Part shown: positions 8,120 to 16,808 of the stretch, in pieces
How positions within the stretch are numbered: position 1 is the stretch's first letter
Layout: every line of letters starts with the position of its first letter
Source: Halobacillus faecis
GTDB lineage: Bacteria > Bacillota > Bacilli > Bacillales > Halobacillaceae
Length of the DNA stretch: 64,000 nt
Assembly: GCF_007991335.1 (NCBI RefSeq)
Contig: NZ_BJYD01000017.1
Location: forward strand, 1-64,000
Direction of reading: 5' to 3'
Made by a program: the position numbers and the translations under genes
Notes under the pieces: model-generated
What the model saw: the letters and a program-made list of their open reading frames with translations, nothing else
Databases searched by the model: none
What the model was told of the DNA's origin: nothing

Positions 8120-8998
8120 ATGTCATTAAACGAGTTTAATGCTTACCTGGAAGAAAATGCCATAATAAAACTTTTATTAATTGCAGCCATTCTTTTTGTA
8201 GTTGTCCTCATTCTTCGTAAAGTCATTCATACGTTTTTCAAAAAAACGGACTTCATTGAGGAAAGAAAAGAAAATACTCTTGAATCCATGCTCAATTCCA
8301 TCATCAGTTATACGGCTCTTATCGGGTTTATTCTTGTCGTTCTTGATGAATTCACTTCCATCGAAAAATTACTTGCCGGTGCTGGAGTCATCGGGATTAT
8401 TGTAGGTTTTGGGGCCCAAAGCCTGATTAAAGACTTTTTTGCCGGCCTGTTCCTTTTATATGAAAAGCAGCTTCATAAAGGAGACTTCATCTCCGTTAAC
8501 AACACCTTCCACGGGACAGTTGAAGACATAGGACTCCGGTTTTTGAAGGTGCGTCAATGGAGCGGTAAATTACTGACCATCAGCAATGGTCAGATTAAAA
8601 CCATTGAAAATTACAACTTTGAATATATGCGCGTCATCGAAAAAGTCACCACAAGTTTTCACCAAGACCCCAAACAAGCGTATCAGGTCTTAGAAAAAGC
8701 TTGTGAGCGATTGAATGAGGAATTACATGAGTACTTGAAGAAAGATTTAACCGATAAGGCTTATGAACCTTTCCAAGTGTATGGGATGTCCTCTTTAAAC
8801 CATGAACATCGTGGATATGAATATACAGTCGTGGCTGTAGTCAATGACCTAGTCTATTGGACGGCAGCAAAAAAAACGCGCCTTATTCTAGCTGAAGAGT
8901 TGTTTGAAAACAATATCTTCATGGCAGAACAGCGCGTTGAATTGAATTCATCTGGTCATGGGGACCATCACTTCACTTCAAATGAAAAGCTCACGTGA
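8120..8998 (+). CDS. yfkC: MscS family mechanosensitive channel, YfkC-like
   Basis: This 292-residue channel protein belongs to the small-conductance mechanosensitive family. Three hydrophobic segments occupy about residues 14-35, 60-82 and 84-115. The last contains the glycine-rich pore helix GAGVIGIIVGFGAQSLIKDF. The cytoplasmic MscS beta domain follows. It releases osmolytes on hypo-osmotic shock, useful to a halophile. ATG at 8120 follows ATAGGAGGA. The adjacent convergent yfkD matches the B. subtilis yfkC-yfkD neighbourhood. The last 31 bases overlap the end of yfkD on the other strand. Confidence 0.9.
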   Translation: MSLNEFNAYLEENAIIKLLLIAAILFVVVLILRKVIHTFFKKTDFIEERKENTLESMLNSIISYTALIGFILVVLDEFTSIEKLLAGAGVIGIIVGFGAQSLIKDFFAGLFLLYEKQLHKGDFISVNNTFHGTVEDIGLRFLKVRQWSGKLLTISNGQIKTIENYNFEYMRVIEKVTTSFHQDPKQAYQVLEKACERLNEELHEYLKKDLTDKAYEPFQVYGMSSLNHEHRGYEYTVVAVVNDLVYWTAAKKTRLILAEELFENNIFMAEQRVELNSSGHGDHHFTSNEKLT

Positions 8999-9762
8999 TC
9001 TTGGATCGGGATCCATGCCCCGATCCCTTGCCTCGTGACGTTTTTTACGTTCAACGTTTTTTTCGAACCTTTGAGCTGAATGTACACATCACCAAACGTT
9101 ACTTCCCCTTTTTCATTGACAGCTGGTGCATAAGCATGAAGAATTCCTACTTTGTTCGTTGGCACACCATAGGTATTGTTTTGCTTAGTCCCTTTACCAA
9201 TGACCGTGTTGAAGGAAAGTGGAAGCTTGGTATTTTTTTGTGCTTCTAGCAGAATAAGCTTCATCATCTGGTCGCTGTGACTAATTCTTGAAGTCAAACC
9301 GCCTTTGATCTGCTTCTCTTCTTTCTGCACATAACTCAGCTTCTCTGTTTGCTTCCCACCGTGGTTGCTGTATTCATTCGTATTGATCTCCTGGTATTCC
9401 CAATTGATATTTGTCTCTTTGGATTCGTAAGCCAGCGGCCATCGCCCCAAAAAAATCTCCCCTCTATAACCAATGGCGAACGGCGATGGTTTCAATGATG
9501 TTTCATTCAACATCTCAATCAACTGTGGGTTGGTCACTCGAACATCCGTATCTTCCATCAATTCTTTCGTAATCGCTTCGGCTTCCAACAACTCTTGATC
9601 ATCTGTCGAATTCGGATACGTGTTGTCTTTGGATATGTTCAGTACATGGTTCGGAATCGCACTCTCTTTTTCTGTTTTCTTATTTTCAGCTGATATCGAT
9701 CCAGCACTAATGAACATGAAAATCCCAATAAATATGATCAGTCCTAACCACTTTCTTTTCAC
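8968..9762 (-). CDS. yfkD: Secreted YfkD family protein
   Basis: This exported protein of about 264 residues has no assigned function. A signal peptide spans about residues 1-26, ending near SAGSISA. The mature part carries stretches I recognise from YfkD: IPNHVLNISKDNTYPN, FLGRWPLAYESKETN and GIGAWIPIQDHVSF. The GTG at 9762 has AAAGGTGG eight bases upstream. An in-frame GTG at 9774 would itself lie inside that ribosome binding site, so it was rejected. The gene is convergent with and overlaps yfkC by 31 bases, leaving no room for a normal terminator between them. Confidence 0.88.
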   Translation of the reverse strand: MKRKWLGLIIFIGIFMFISAGSISAENKKTEKESAIPNHVLNISKDNTYPNSTDDQELLEAEAITKELMEDTDVRVTNPQLIEMLNETSLKPSPFAIGYRGEIFLGRWPLAYESKETNINWEYQEINTNEYSNHGGKQTEKLSYVQKEEKQIKGGLTSRISHSDQMMKLILLEAQKNTKLPLSFNTVIGKGTKQNNTYGVPTNKVGILHAYAPAVNEKGEVTFGDVYIQLKGSKKTLNVKNVTRQGIGAWIPIQDHVSFSFEVK

Positions 9763-9824
9763 ATCATGGGCCACCTTTCTTTTTTTATATTTTGTGAAAA
9801 ATGGCCCGGACTATACACAAGGAA

Positions 9825-10436
9825 TCATGAAAGCATCTTGTTCATGACGTGGTTCGCCTTCCCATCGAAAAACTGGATAAAAGGTCCAATCAAGACAATG
9901 ATAATAACGGTACCGATTCCAATCGGCCCTCCAAGTACAACTGCAAGGACAAGTGCAAAAACTTCCGTCAACGTTTTTGCCGTTCGTAAACTGAAACCGA
10001 ATCTCTTCTGCAGAGCAACCATGAATCCATCGATGGGATTCAAAGAAAACTTCGGTTGTAAATATAAAGAAACGCCAAAGGCAATAATGGCAATCCCACC
10101 GACCAGCACCGTCAATTGAACCCAGAAAGATGCAAGCCTGAACGTATCAAATACGGATAACATCCAGAAATCAATGAATTGTCCGATGACGAAGATTGTA
10201 ACGACAGCCAGTAAATCCGGTTTTTCTTTTGCAATGATAGCGTTTGTAAAAATCAGCATAGCACCGATAATAATGACCCAGCTGCCTACAGTAAAACCGA
10301 TCGTCTCAGACAGACCGACATTCACAGCATCCCAAGCACCCGCACCTAGATCTGATTTGATGGTTAATGTAATCCCAAGGGAAATAATGATTAATCCTAT
10401 AAGATAAAAGAAAGCTTTGATAAAAACATTCCTCAT
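9825..10436 (-). CDS. YczE/YyaS/YitT family membrane protein
   Basis: This 203-residue membrane protein has five predicted helices. It shows the family pattern SLGITLTIKSDLGAGAWDAV in its first third, and QPKFSLNPIDGFMVAL later. Members are widespread in Bacillaceae and have no defined substrate. ATG at 10436 follows GAGGAGAGG with a six-base gap. It is transcribed alone, between the OsmC gene terminator and yfkD. Confidence 0.82.
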   Translation of the reverse strand: MRNVFIKAFFYLIGLIIISLGITLTIKSDLGAGAWDAVNVGLSETIGFTVGSWVIIIGAMLIFTNAIIAKEKPDLLAVVTIFVIGQFIDFWMLSVFDTFRLASFWVQLTVLVGGIAIIAFGVSLYLQPKFSLNPIDGFMVALQKRFGFSLRTAKTLTEVFALVLAVVLGGPIGIGTVIIIVLIGPFIQFFDGKANHVMNKMLS

Positions 10437-10521
10437 TCCATTCCTCTCCTCTTCCTTTACATAATGCTAGACTTAATTGTTAAGACTTCACTGTATGACC
10501 AATATGTAAAAAAACATGCAC

Positions 10522-10562
10522 AAAAAAAGAGCGCTTATCCAAATTCAGGATAACGCTCTTTC
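10522..10562 (-). terminator. Terminator of the OsmC family gene
   Basis: GAGCGTTATCC pairs with GGATAAGCGCTC and is followed by TTTTTTT on the minus strand, just beyond the stop codon at 10566. Confidence 0.88.
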
Positions 10563-10565
10563 ATT

Positions 10566-10958
10566 TTACTTGCTAAGTTGAATGCACTCAAGTGTTTCTT
10601 CTACTTCTATGCTGTTTTTTACTGACTGAACCATAGAACAATTTTTTTGGGAAATATCAAGGTTCTTCAACAACTTATCCTGGTTCAAATGGTATCCTTT
10701 AATTACATAATGAAGATGGATTTTTTCAATACGATTGGCTTCATCAGGATTCCTCTCAACCTCAGCCGTCACTTTAATATCCTCATAGTCCGTCCGTTGT
10801 TTATCAAGGATTTTCCGAAAGACTCCAATGCTGCAACCTGCAATGGATGCAACCATAAGTTGATAAGGGCGGAAACCGAACGTCTCATCACCTGAAATGT
10901 TCATTTGGCCGTACTCGAATGACGTGCGAACACCGTTTTCTTTTAAATAAAAGTCCAT
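10566..10958 (-). CDS. OsmC family protein
   Basis: This 130-residue protein belongs to the OsmC/Ohr-like thiol peroxidase superfamily. The two reactive cysteines expected for the family are present in SIAGCSIGVFRKIL (about residue 42) and QKNCSMVQSV (about residue 107). It likely reduces organic hydroperoxides or related electrophiles in the cytoplasm. ATG at 10958 follows AAAGGAGTG. It is a single gene, divergent from the MFS carrier. The exact subfamily (OsmC, YhfA-like or Ohr) is not certain. Confidence 0.87.
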   Translation of the reverse strand: MDFYLKENGVRTSFEYGQMNISGDETFGFRPYQLMVASIAGCSIGVFRKILDKQRTDYEDIKVTAEVERNPDEANRIEKIHLHYVIKGYHLNQDKLLKNLDISQKNCSMVQSVKNSIEVEETLECIQLSK

Positions 10959-11111
10959 GATTCATTCACTCCTTTGACAATATGCTGCGCCTTTAGTTTT
11001 ATAATAACCGTTTTCAGTAAGGAAATAACCTTCTTATTAGAAAGAAAAACTTGTCCCCTTCTATCGATTTCTTATACGATAAGGAAGTATGAAAAAGGGG
11101 GCAGGCAGTTT

Positions 11112-12284
11112 ATGGTATCCAAACAAACACGATTCCGGATTTTAATCGGTCTCGTAACCATATCAGGATTTTCCCAGGGGATGCTCCTTCCATTGATTGC
11201 TGTCATCCTTGAGCAGAACGGCATTTCTTCCTCTATCAATGGATTGCATGCTACTGGGCTTTATATAGGGATTTTACTTTCCTCACCATTCATGGAAAGA
11301 CCACTGCAACGAATCGGATATAAACCAATGATCATGATTGGAGGGGCTTTGGTTATTGTATCTCTTGCCTTATTTCCTTTCTGGCAGGCGCTGTGGTTCT
11401 GGTTCATTTTAAGAGTCACTATTGGAATCGGTGACCAGATTCTTCACTTCGGAACTCAAACGTGGATTACGGCCACCGCTGAAAAACATAACCGTGGTCG
11501 AAGCATCGCTTATTACGGCTTGTTTTTCAGTGTCGGCTTTACGCTGGGCCCGTTGATGACCAACCTGTTGACTTTCGGTGTCTATGTACCATTCCTCATT
11601 TCTTCGTTGTTAAGTTTAATGGTTTGGTTATTCATGATTTGGGTGAGGAATGAAACACCTGAAAAAGACCATACCACAGCTTATGGAACCAGTTCAATCA
11701 AAAGGTTTGCCAAAGCCATCCGTCTGGCATGGGTTGCTTTTTTACCACCTCTTGCCTATGGATTTCTAGAAGCGACCCTTCACGGAATCTTCCCGGTGTA
11801 CGGGATGAGGATTGGACATGATGTAAACTTATTATCCTTGATTATTCCGAGTTTTGCTGCAGCCAGTTTGTTCTCTCAGATTCCTCTAGGCGCATTGAGC
11901 GACCGGATCGGAAGGAAGAAAGTCATTTTGACCGTCGTAGCGGGGGGAATCGTTGCCTTCCTTGCCGCAGCTCTGTTTGAAGACTCTGTGGCTGCTCTCT
12001 TCGCCACTTTCGCACTAGGCGGATTATTCGTCGGTTCCTTGTTCTCTTTAGGTATTTCATTCATGACAGACTTGTTGCCTAAAGACCTTCTTCCTGCCGG
12101 GAACATTTTATGTGGCATGGCTTTTAGTATCGGGAGTATTTTAGGACCTTTCTTGTCCGGATTCTTCTTAGATTTTTGGCCGAACCTATCATTTTTCTAC
12201 GTCATTGTCAGCTTGTTAATCATTGTCTTTGCAGCTACCGTTTACAAGAAAGGTCCATCTGCTTCCCACCCACAACACGGGTAA
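11112..12284 (+). CDS. MFS transporter (12 helices), YfkF-like
   Basis: This 390-residue major facilitator protein is of the usual length for the 12-helix class. The MFS loop motif between helices 2 and 3 appears as MERPLQRIGYKPM. Its repeat between helices 8 and 9 is GALSDRIGRKKV. The substrate is unknown, and drug-type efflux is common in this group. The ATG at 11112 follows a GGGGGCAGG site; the frame is open upstream to 10974 but without a usable start signal. Proximity to yfkC/yfkD suggests the B. subtilis YfkF protein, but that is inferred from context. Confidence 0.85.
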   Translation: MVSKQTRFRILIGLVTISGFSQGMLLPLIAVILEQNGISSSINGLHATGLYIGILLSSPFMERPLQRIGYKPMIMIGGALVIVSLALFPFWQALWFWFILRVTIGIGDQILHFGTQTWITATAEKHNRGRSIAYYGLFFSVGFTLGPLMTNLLTFGVYVPFLISSLLSLMVWLFMIWVRNETPEKDHTTAYGTSSIKRFAKAIRLAWVAFLPPLAYGFLEATLHGIFPVYGMRIGHDVNLLSLIIPSFAAASLFSQIPLGALSDRIGRKKVILTVVAGGIVAFLAAALFEDSVAALFATFALGGLFVGSLFSLGISFMTDLLPKDLLPAGNILCGMAFSIGSILGPFLSGFFLDFWPNLSFFYVIVSLLIIVFAATVYKKGPSASHPQHG

Positions 12285-12341
12285 TGCACCTCTGTAGTTA
12301 AAGTGGTGTGAAACGAAAACCCCTATTAAACAAATAGGTAT

Positions 12342-12375
12342 AAAAAAAGCTGCGGACATCTTGTCCGCAGCTTTT
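12342..12375. terminator. Bidirectional terminator between the MFS gene and znuA
   Basis: AAAAAAAGCTGCGGACA pairs with TGTCCGCAGCTTTT across a very short loop. It serves znuA and probably also the convergent MFS gene. Confidence 0.9.
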
Positions 12376-12377
12376 GC

Positions 12378-13430
12378 TTATTCAGATAATGCTGTAGTCA
12401 GTACATCAAGGTTTTGCTCCATCAACGTAAAGTAGTCTTCATCGTTATCTACATTATCTTCCGTTAAAACAGAAAGGTTGTGGAAACGAAGCGCTTCTGC
12501 TCCAATCTCATTTTGGATGACTTCTGAAACTTTCGGAGTAATATTCTGCTCGAAAACTACATACTCGAGGTTATTTGACTCGGCAACTTGAACAATATTT
12601 TCAAGGTCTTTTTGAGAAGGCTCATTTGTCGGGCTTAGTCCTGATACGGCAATCTGCTCGATTCCATAAGCCTCTTCCCAGTAACCATAGGCGGCATGGG
12701 AAACAATAACTTTGCTTTTGGCTTTAGATTCTACACGATCATGAAACGCCTGATCTAAATCCATCAGTTTCGCTTGTAGTTCTTGGTAATTTTCTTCATA
12801 AAGCTCTTCCTGATCTGGATTCATTTTAATTAACTGACTTTTGATTCCTTCTGCCATTTGTGCCGCTCTTACGGGATCCAACCAAACGTGAGGGTCCATT
12901 TCGCCATGGCCGTGACCTTCATGACTATCTTCTGCATCGGCATGTTCATCTTCTCCGTGGCTATTTTCTTCTTGAGCATGTTCATCTTCTCCATGACTGT
13001 CTTCTTCATGTGCATGCTCATCTTCTCCATGGTTATGAACATGTTCTTTTAGATCCATATCCGCTGCTGCTTCCAGGATCTCTACACCCTCCGGCTGAAT
13101 AGAATCAGAAATTTTCTTTGCGTAACCTTCTAAACCGGCACCATTGTATATAAAAAGATCCGCTTCCGCCATTTTCACCATTTCCTTCGTCGTTGGCTCA
13201 TACGTGTGAGCGTCTGAACCTGGTGGTAGAATAGATTGGACGCTTACCGTCTCTCCACCTATTTGTTCAGTAAAGAACTGTAAAGGATAAACCGTTGTGT
13301 ATACATTTACTTGCCCGCTTTCGTCACTTGCTGTTTCATTATTTTGATCTGATGATGTCTCTTTATTTCCACAAGCAGTCACCACTAAAATGGTAAGTAT
13401 AAAAGATAGTAAGATTGCTAGTTTCTTCAT
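12378..13430 (-). CDS. znuA: Zinc ABC transporter substrate-binding lipoprotein ZnuA/AdcA
   Basis: This 350-residue lipoprotein captures Zn(II) outside the membrane for the ZnuBC transporter. The lipobox VVTACG gives Cys20 as the lipid anchor. The cluster A-I fold follows. A His/Asp/Glu-rich loop (about 134-178) is built from three 12-residue repeats of the type HGEDEHAxEEDS; the ligand motif DPHVWLDP comes next. The second half carries VIVSHAAYGYW and the late FHNLSVLT. ATG at 13430 follows GAGGAGG. Two tandem Zur-like boxes at 13461-13504 predict repression by zinc. The transporter genes are nearby but in a separate unit beyond zur. Confidence 0.93.
   Translation of the reverse strand: MKKLAILLSFILTILVVTACGNKETSSDQNNETASDESGQVNVYTTVYPLQFFTEQIGGETVSVQSILPPGSDAHTYEPTTKEMVKMAEADLFIYNGAGLEGYAKKISDSIQPEGVEILEAAADMDLKEHVHNHGEDEHAHEEDSHGEDEHAQEENSHGEDEHADAEDSHEGHGHGEMDPHVWLDPVRAAQMAEGIKSQLIKMNPDQEELYEENYQELQAKLMDLDQAFHDRVESKAKSKVIVSHAAYGYWEEAYGIEQIAVSGLSPTNEPSQKDLENIVQVAESNNLEYVVFEQNITPKVSEVIQNEIGAEALRFHNLSVLTEDNVDNDEDYFTLMEQNLDVLTTALSE
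12925..13032 (-). repeat. Three tandem 36-bp repeats encoding the His-rich loop of ZnuA
   Basis: Units start at 12925, 12961 and 12997. Each keeps the frame, encoding 12 residues, and shares the core TTCATCTTCTCC-type block. Length polymorphism by slippage would add or remove metal-binding repeats without a frameshift. Confidence 0.85.
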
Positions 13431-13460
13431 TTGTTGACCTCCTCGTCTTCCAAAAAGATT

Positions 13461-13504
13461 ATATCGTAACCGTTACACTTTGTAAATAGTAACGATTACT
13501 TTTT
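13461..13504 (-). promoter_or_regulatory. Two tandem Zur-like operators upstream of znuA
   Basis: Bases 13461-13481 and 13484-13504 each resemble the B. subtilis Zur box (AAATCGTAATnATTACGATTT). By my count they match 16 and 17 of 21 positions. They lie 31-74 bases upstream of the znuA start. Confidence 0.65.
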
Positions 13505-13512
13505 GATGCACT

Positions 13513-13551
13513 TAAAAAAGAAACCCGCGTTCGAAACACAGGTTTCTTTTA
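13513..13551 (-). terminator. Terminator of the znuC-znuB-zur operon
   Basis: AAAGAAACC and GGTTTCTTTTTT flank a roughly 15-base loop on the minus strand, just past the zur stop at 13564. Confidence 0.75.
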
Positions 13552-13563
13552 ATACCCGACAAA

Positions 13564-13974
13564 TCAGTGACATTGCGGACATTTGCCATAGATCTCGAAC
13601 TTATGGTTTTCAACATCATATCCATGCAAGTTCTCATTAATACTATCCATTGGGCAGAATTCAATCGACTTTGTTTTTCCACAAGTGGTGCAAATGAAGT
13701 GATGGTGATGGCCATGTGTATCACAGCCTAAGCGAAAATGCTTTTCCCCACCAAGTTCTGTAGCTTCTAATATATCCACGTCTGTCAGCATATAAAGGTT
13801 ACGATAAATAGTATCGTAGCTGACCCCCGGAAAATCATTTTGAATTTCCTTTAGTATTTCTTTTGCCGCAATATATTGGTCTTGTTTGACAAAGATCTCT
13901 AAAATACGCTCCCGCTGCTTCGTTCTCTTAAACCCTTTTTCCTTCAGTCTTTGTAAAGCGGTCTCTACGTTCAT
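13564..13974 (-). CDS. zur: Zinc-responsive Fur family repressor Zur
   Basis: This 136-residue Fur family regulator senses zinc and represses uptake genes. The winged helix occupies about residues 1-80, with recognition region YDTIYRNLYML. The regulatory metal site uses the HGHHHHF cluster. Four structural-zinc cysteines are in CTTCG and CPQC. The segment GKTKSIEFCPMD matches B. subtilis Zur rather than Fur or PerR. Its ATG overlaps the TAA stop of znuB (TAATG), with AAGGGTG upstream inside znuB, so the two are translationally coupled. It is likely autoregulated through the box upstream of znuC. Confidence 0.93.
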   Translation of the reverse strand: MNVETALQRLKEKGFKRTKQRERILEIFVKQDQYIAAKEILKEIQNDFPGVSYDTIYRNLYMLTDVDILEATELGGEKHFRLGCDTHGHHHHFICTTCGKTKSIEFCPMDSINENLHGYDVENHKFEIYGKCPQCH

Positions 13975-14828
13975 TATGCTTCACCCTTTATCCATTGTTG
14001 AGCTCGAACTCGTTTGTAAAGAATCGACATAATTAAAATCAAAATAGCTGACACGACAATCGTCCCTCCTGGAGGAACACTCAGATGATAGGATGAAATG
14101 AGGCCGATCAGAACAGAGGTTTCTCCAAAAGCGATGGATAGACCAATTGTCTGCTTGAAGCTTTTTGCAATACGGATGGCTGAGGCGACTGGTAAAGTCA
14201 TTAAAGCCGACACAAGTAAAATTCCTACGACCTGCATAGATGATGCAATAACCAGTGCCACCATAACGATAAATAACAAATGAATCCATCTTCCATTTAC
14301 ACCAGAAACTGACGCATGTTCCTCATCAAAGGAGAGAACGAAAAGCTCCTTATAAAACAAAATAACGATAAGGATGACAATCGAGGTAATCACAAGTACT
14401 GTCCACATACTATCACGGCTGACGGCTGTTACACTTCCGAATAAATAACTGAATAAATCCGTATTAAATCCGTCTGCAAGAGAAATGAGAATCACACCGA
14501 CACCAATTCCCCCAGAAAGAATAATAGGAATTGCAAGTTCTTCATAGTGTTTATACACTTTACGAAGCCGCTCAATCAAGATCGCTCCGAACACGGAAAA
14601 GGCCATCCCCATGTAGATCGGATTCCATTCATTGACAGCGCTCACTCTTTTTTCAATCAGCAAGCTTGCTGCAATCCCAGTTAACGTGATGTGGGATAAG
14701 GCATCCGCAATCAAAGACAAGCGTCTTACGACAATGAACACTCCCAATAATGGAGCAACGATGCCGATTAGGATGCCTGTTATCGCGGCGTTTTGTAAAA
14801 ATTCATATTGTAAAAAGCTTTCAATCAT
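13974..14828 (-). CDS. znuB: Zinc ABC transporter permease ZnuB/AdcB
   Basis: This 284-residue inner-membrane permease of the ABC-3 family has about eight helices and moves Zn(II) received from ZnuA. Typical stretches are GVFIVVRRLSLIADALSHITLTG near the N-terminus and MQVVGILLVSALMTLPVASA later. The start at 14828 overlaps the end of znuC by 8 bases, and the stop overlaps the zur start. Gene order znuC-znuB-zur in one operon is standard for Bacillaceae. Confidence 0.94.
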   Translation of the reverse strand: MIESFLQYEFLQNAAITGILIGIVAPLLGVFIVVRRLSLIADALSHITLTGIAASLLIEKRVSAVNEWNPIYMGMAFSVFGAILIERLRKVYKHYEELAIPIILSGGIGVGVILISLADGFNTDLFSYLFGSVTAVSRDSMWTVLVITSIVILIVILFYKELFVLSFDEEHASVSGVNGRWIHLLFIVMVALVIASSMQVVGILLVSALMTLPVASAIRIAKSFKQTIGLSIAFGETSVLIGLISSYHLSVPPGGTIVVSAILILIMSILYKRVRAQQWIKGEA

Positions 14829-15606
14829 TGTGGTTCACCTCATGATGCGTGTGATTATGAGTCAGCTGCTGGACGGAATGACCATAAAGTTGATTGAGAT
14901 CCTCTTCACTGAACTCCTTATACTCTTCAGAAGCTCCGTGAAAGTGAACGGTTTTATTCATACAAATCACATGTGTCGCATGCTCGGTGATCGTCCCGAT
15001 ATCATGGGTGACCATCAAAAGGGTAATCCCCTGCTCCTGATTCAGTTTACCAAGCAAATCATAAAATTCCGTTACGTGCTTAGCATCCACCCCGACCGTC
15101 GGTTCATCAAGGATTAATAAAGAGGGATCACTCACTAAAGCTCTTGCAATAAACACACGCTGCTGTTGTCCTCCTGATAATTCTCCGATATTGGAGTAAG
15201 CATATTCCTCCATCTCTACAACTCTCAAAGCTTCTAAGGCTTTTTCTTTATGTTTTTTATTAAAGAACTTAAAAGCTCCGATGCGGGAGACAAGTCCTGT
15301 CTTCACAACTTCAATTACGGTTGCAGGAAAACCAGAATTGAAACTGTTGGCTTTTTGTGAAACGAATCCAATTTCCTGCCAATCCTGATAGTTCTTTAAA
15401 GTTTGGCCGAATAAGTGAATGGAACCATGATCAGGCTTAACAAGTCCCAGCATTAATTTAATCAGTGTGGACTTCCCTGAGCCATTCGGACCGACAAGAC
15501 CGAGGAACTGGCCAGACTGAATATCCAAGTTTACGTCTTGGACGACCCATTCTCTATCATATTTAAAAGATACATTTTCTAACTTTACGATTGTTCGATT
15601 TTCCAT
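14821..15606 (-). CDS. znuC: Zinc ABC transporter ATP-binding protein ZnuC/AdcC
   Basis: This 261-residue ATPase powers the ZnuB permease. Walker A is GPNGSGKST, the signature LSGGQQQR, Walker B LLILDEP and the switch His lies in MVTHD. The C-terminus ends in a His-rich tail (THNHTHHEVNH), which may bind zinc. The ATG at 15606 has AGAGGG seven bases upstream. A TTG at 15612 lies too close to that site and was rejected. A Zur-like box at 15622-15642 lies just upstream. Confidence 0.94.
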   Translation of the reverse strand: MENRTIVKLENVSFKYDREWVVQDVNLDIQSGQFLGLVGPNGSGKSTLIKLMLGLVKPDHGSIHLFGQTLKNYQDWQEIGFVSQKANSFNSGFPATVIEVVKTGLVSRIGAFKFFNKKHKEKALEALRVVEMEEYAYSNIGELSGGQQQRVFIARALVSDPSLLILDEPTVGVDAKHVTEFYDLLGKLNQEQGITLLMVTHDIGTITEHATHVICMNKTVHFHGASEEYKEFSEEDLNQLYGHSVQQLTHNHTHHEVNHND

Positions 15607-15621
15607 GGTCAATCCCTCTCG

Positions 15622-15642
15622 AAATAATAATCATTACGAATT
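15622..15642 (-). promoter_or_regulatory. Zur-like operator of znuC-znuB-zur
   Basis: The 21-mer matches the B. subtilis Zur box at 18 positions by my count, with the core TAATCATTACGA. It is 16 bases upstream of the znuC start. Confidence 0.7.
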
Positions 15643-15731
15643 AAATTATAGTTCATCCGTTCATTTAAGTAAAAAAGCCTGCTCGAAATCTATTGACAGT
15701 TCTTCTAAATTCCTGGTTAATAGAATAGGAT

Positions 15732-15752
15732 AATTCATAACCATTACGATTT
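15732..15752 (+). promoter_or_regulatory. Zur-like operator of ycgR-ycgQ
   Basis: The 21-mer contains CATAACCATTACGATTT and matches the Zur box at 18 of 21 positions by my count. It lies 34 bases upstream of the ycgR-like start, in the divergent region shared with znuC. Confidence 0.7.
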
Positions 15753-15785
15753 AAATGCAAATTCCATCATAAAGGAGGATTCTAC

Positions 15786-16787
15786 TTGAATCAAGACCAT
15801 TCTTCCACGAATTACAGATTAGGATACTTTTTACTCGTTATCTTTTTTGTATTGTTCCTTTTTGGAGACACAATCCCCTTCGATCGTATATGGCCTGTTC
15901 CCTCTTCCTTGCTGGATATGAATACAATTTTTATCAGTATCGTGCTTGAAGCCATTCCGTTTGTTCTACTCGGGGTATTCATATCCTCTGTCATTCAAAC
16001 GTTCTTGAAGGAAGAAACATTGAAACGTTTCATTCCAAGAAACCCGGCTCTTGCTCTATTTCCTGCCGTTACTATTGGTGCGATCTTTCCTGTATGTGAA
16101 TGTGCCATCGTACCGATTGTGCGCCGACTAATCCAGAAAGGAATGCCTCTCCATGTAGGGATTGTTATTCTTGTTTCAGCTCCTGTTTTGAATCCGATCG
16201 TTTTTCTTTCTACTTTTTACGCCTTTCAAACAGATCTGACCATTGCTTGGGCAAGGATGGGACTGGCCTTTATCGTTTCCATACTTATCGGTGCCGTGAT
16301 TTACGCTTACTTCGGTAACAGCTGGCAATTAAATAAAAAGAATGCTTCTGTACATAATCATTACCATAACCATCAGGAGCGGAATCGTTTAGCAGAAACA
16401 TTCCAACATGCCAGTGACGAATTCTTCGATATGGGAAAGTTTCTTATTCTAGGGGCCCTTTTTGCCAGTATTGTTCAAACCTTCCTGGCAAGGGATTTTC
16501 TCATTGAACTTGGTAACGGTATGCTTGCGGGACCGTTAGTCATGATGTCCCTCGCCTATGTACTTTCTCTCTGTTCAGAAGCCGATGCTTTTGTTGCTTC
16601 CTCTTTCAAAGGTCTTTTCTCTACAAGTTCATTGCTTGCCTTCCTTGTTTACGGACCAATGACAGACTTGAAAAATACCATTCTCATGTTTGCCTATTTT
16701 AAAAAGAGATTTGTTTTTGCTTTTATCGGAATTGTTAGCATCATTGTCTACACAATAACCATCCTTTTTGATGTCTTTTTCTTATAA
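15786..16787 (+). CDS. ycgR: Permease of the UPF0718/DUF318 family, YcgR-like
   Basis: This 333-residue membrane protein has about eight helices in two halves. Each half carries the family's conserved proline-rich turn: FPVCECAIVPIVRRL and later SLCSEADAFVASSF. A His-rich loop (VHNHYHNH) sits between the halves. The family is related to ArsP-type permeases, and its substrate is not settled. The start is TTG at 15786 behind AAAGGAGG. A Zur-like box upstream and the neighbouring TIGR03943 protein suggest a role under zinc limitation. This matches the B. subtilis ycgR-ycgQ pair. Confidence 0.85.
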   Translation: MNQDHSSTNYRLGYFLLVIFFVLFLFGDTIPFDRIWPVPSSLLDMNTIFISIVLEAIPFVLLGVFISSVIQTFLKEETLKRFIPRNPALALFPAVTIGAIFPVCECAIVPIVRRLIQKGMPLHVGIVILVSAPVLNPIVFLSTFYAFQTDLTIAWARMGLAFIVSILIGAVIYAYFGNSWQLNKKNASVHNHYHNHQERNRLAETFQHASDEFFDMGKFLILGALFASIVQTFLARDFLIELGNGMLAGPLVMMSLAYVLSLCSEADAFVASSFKGLFSTSSLLAFLVYGPMTDLKNTILMFAYFKKRFVFAFIGIVSIIVYTITILFDVFFL

Positions 16788-16808
16788 CGGTGATAGGAGG
16801 AATATTTG

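Noticed and set aside
12858-13102. Plus-strand open frames opposite znuA
   Set aside because: They mirror the codons of the His-rich repeats and have no ribosome binding site.
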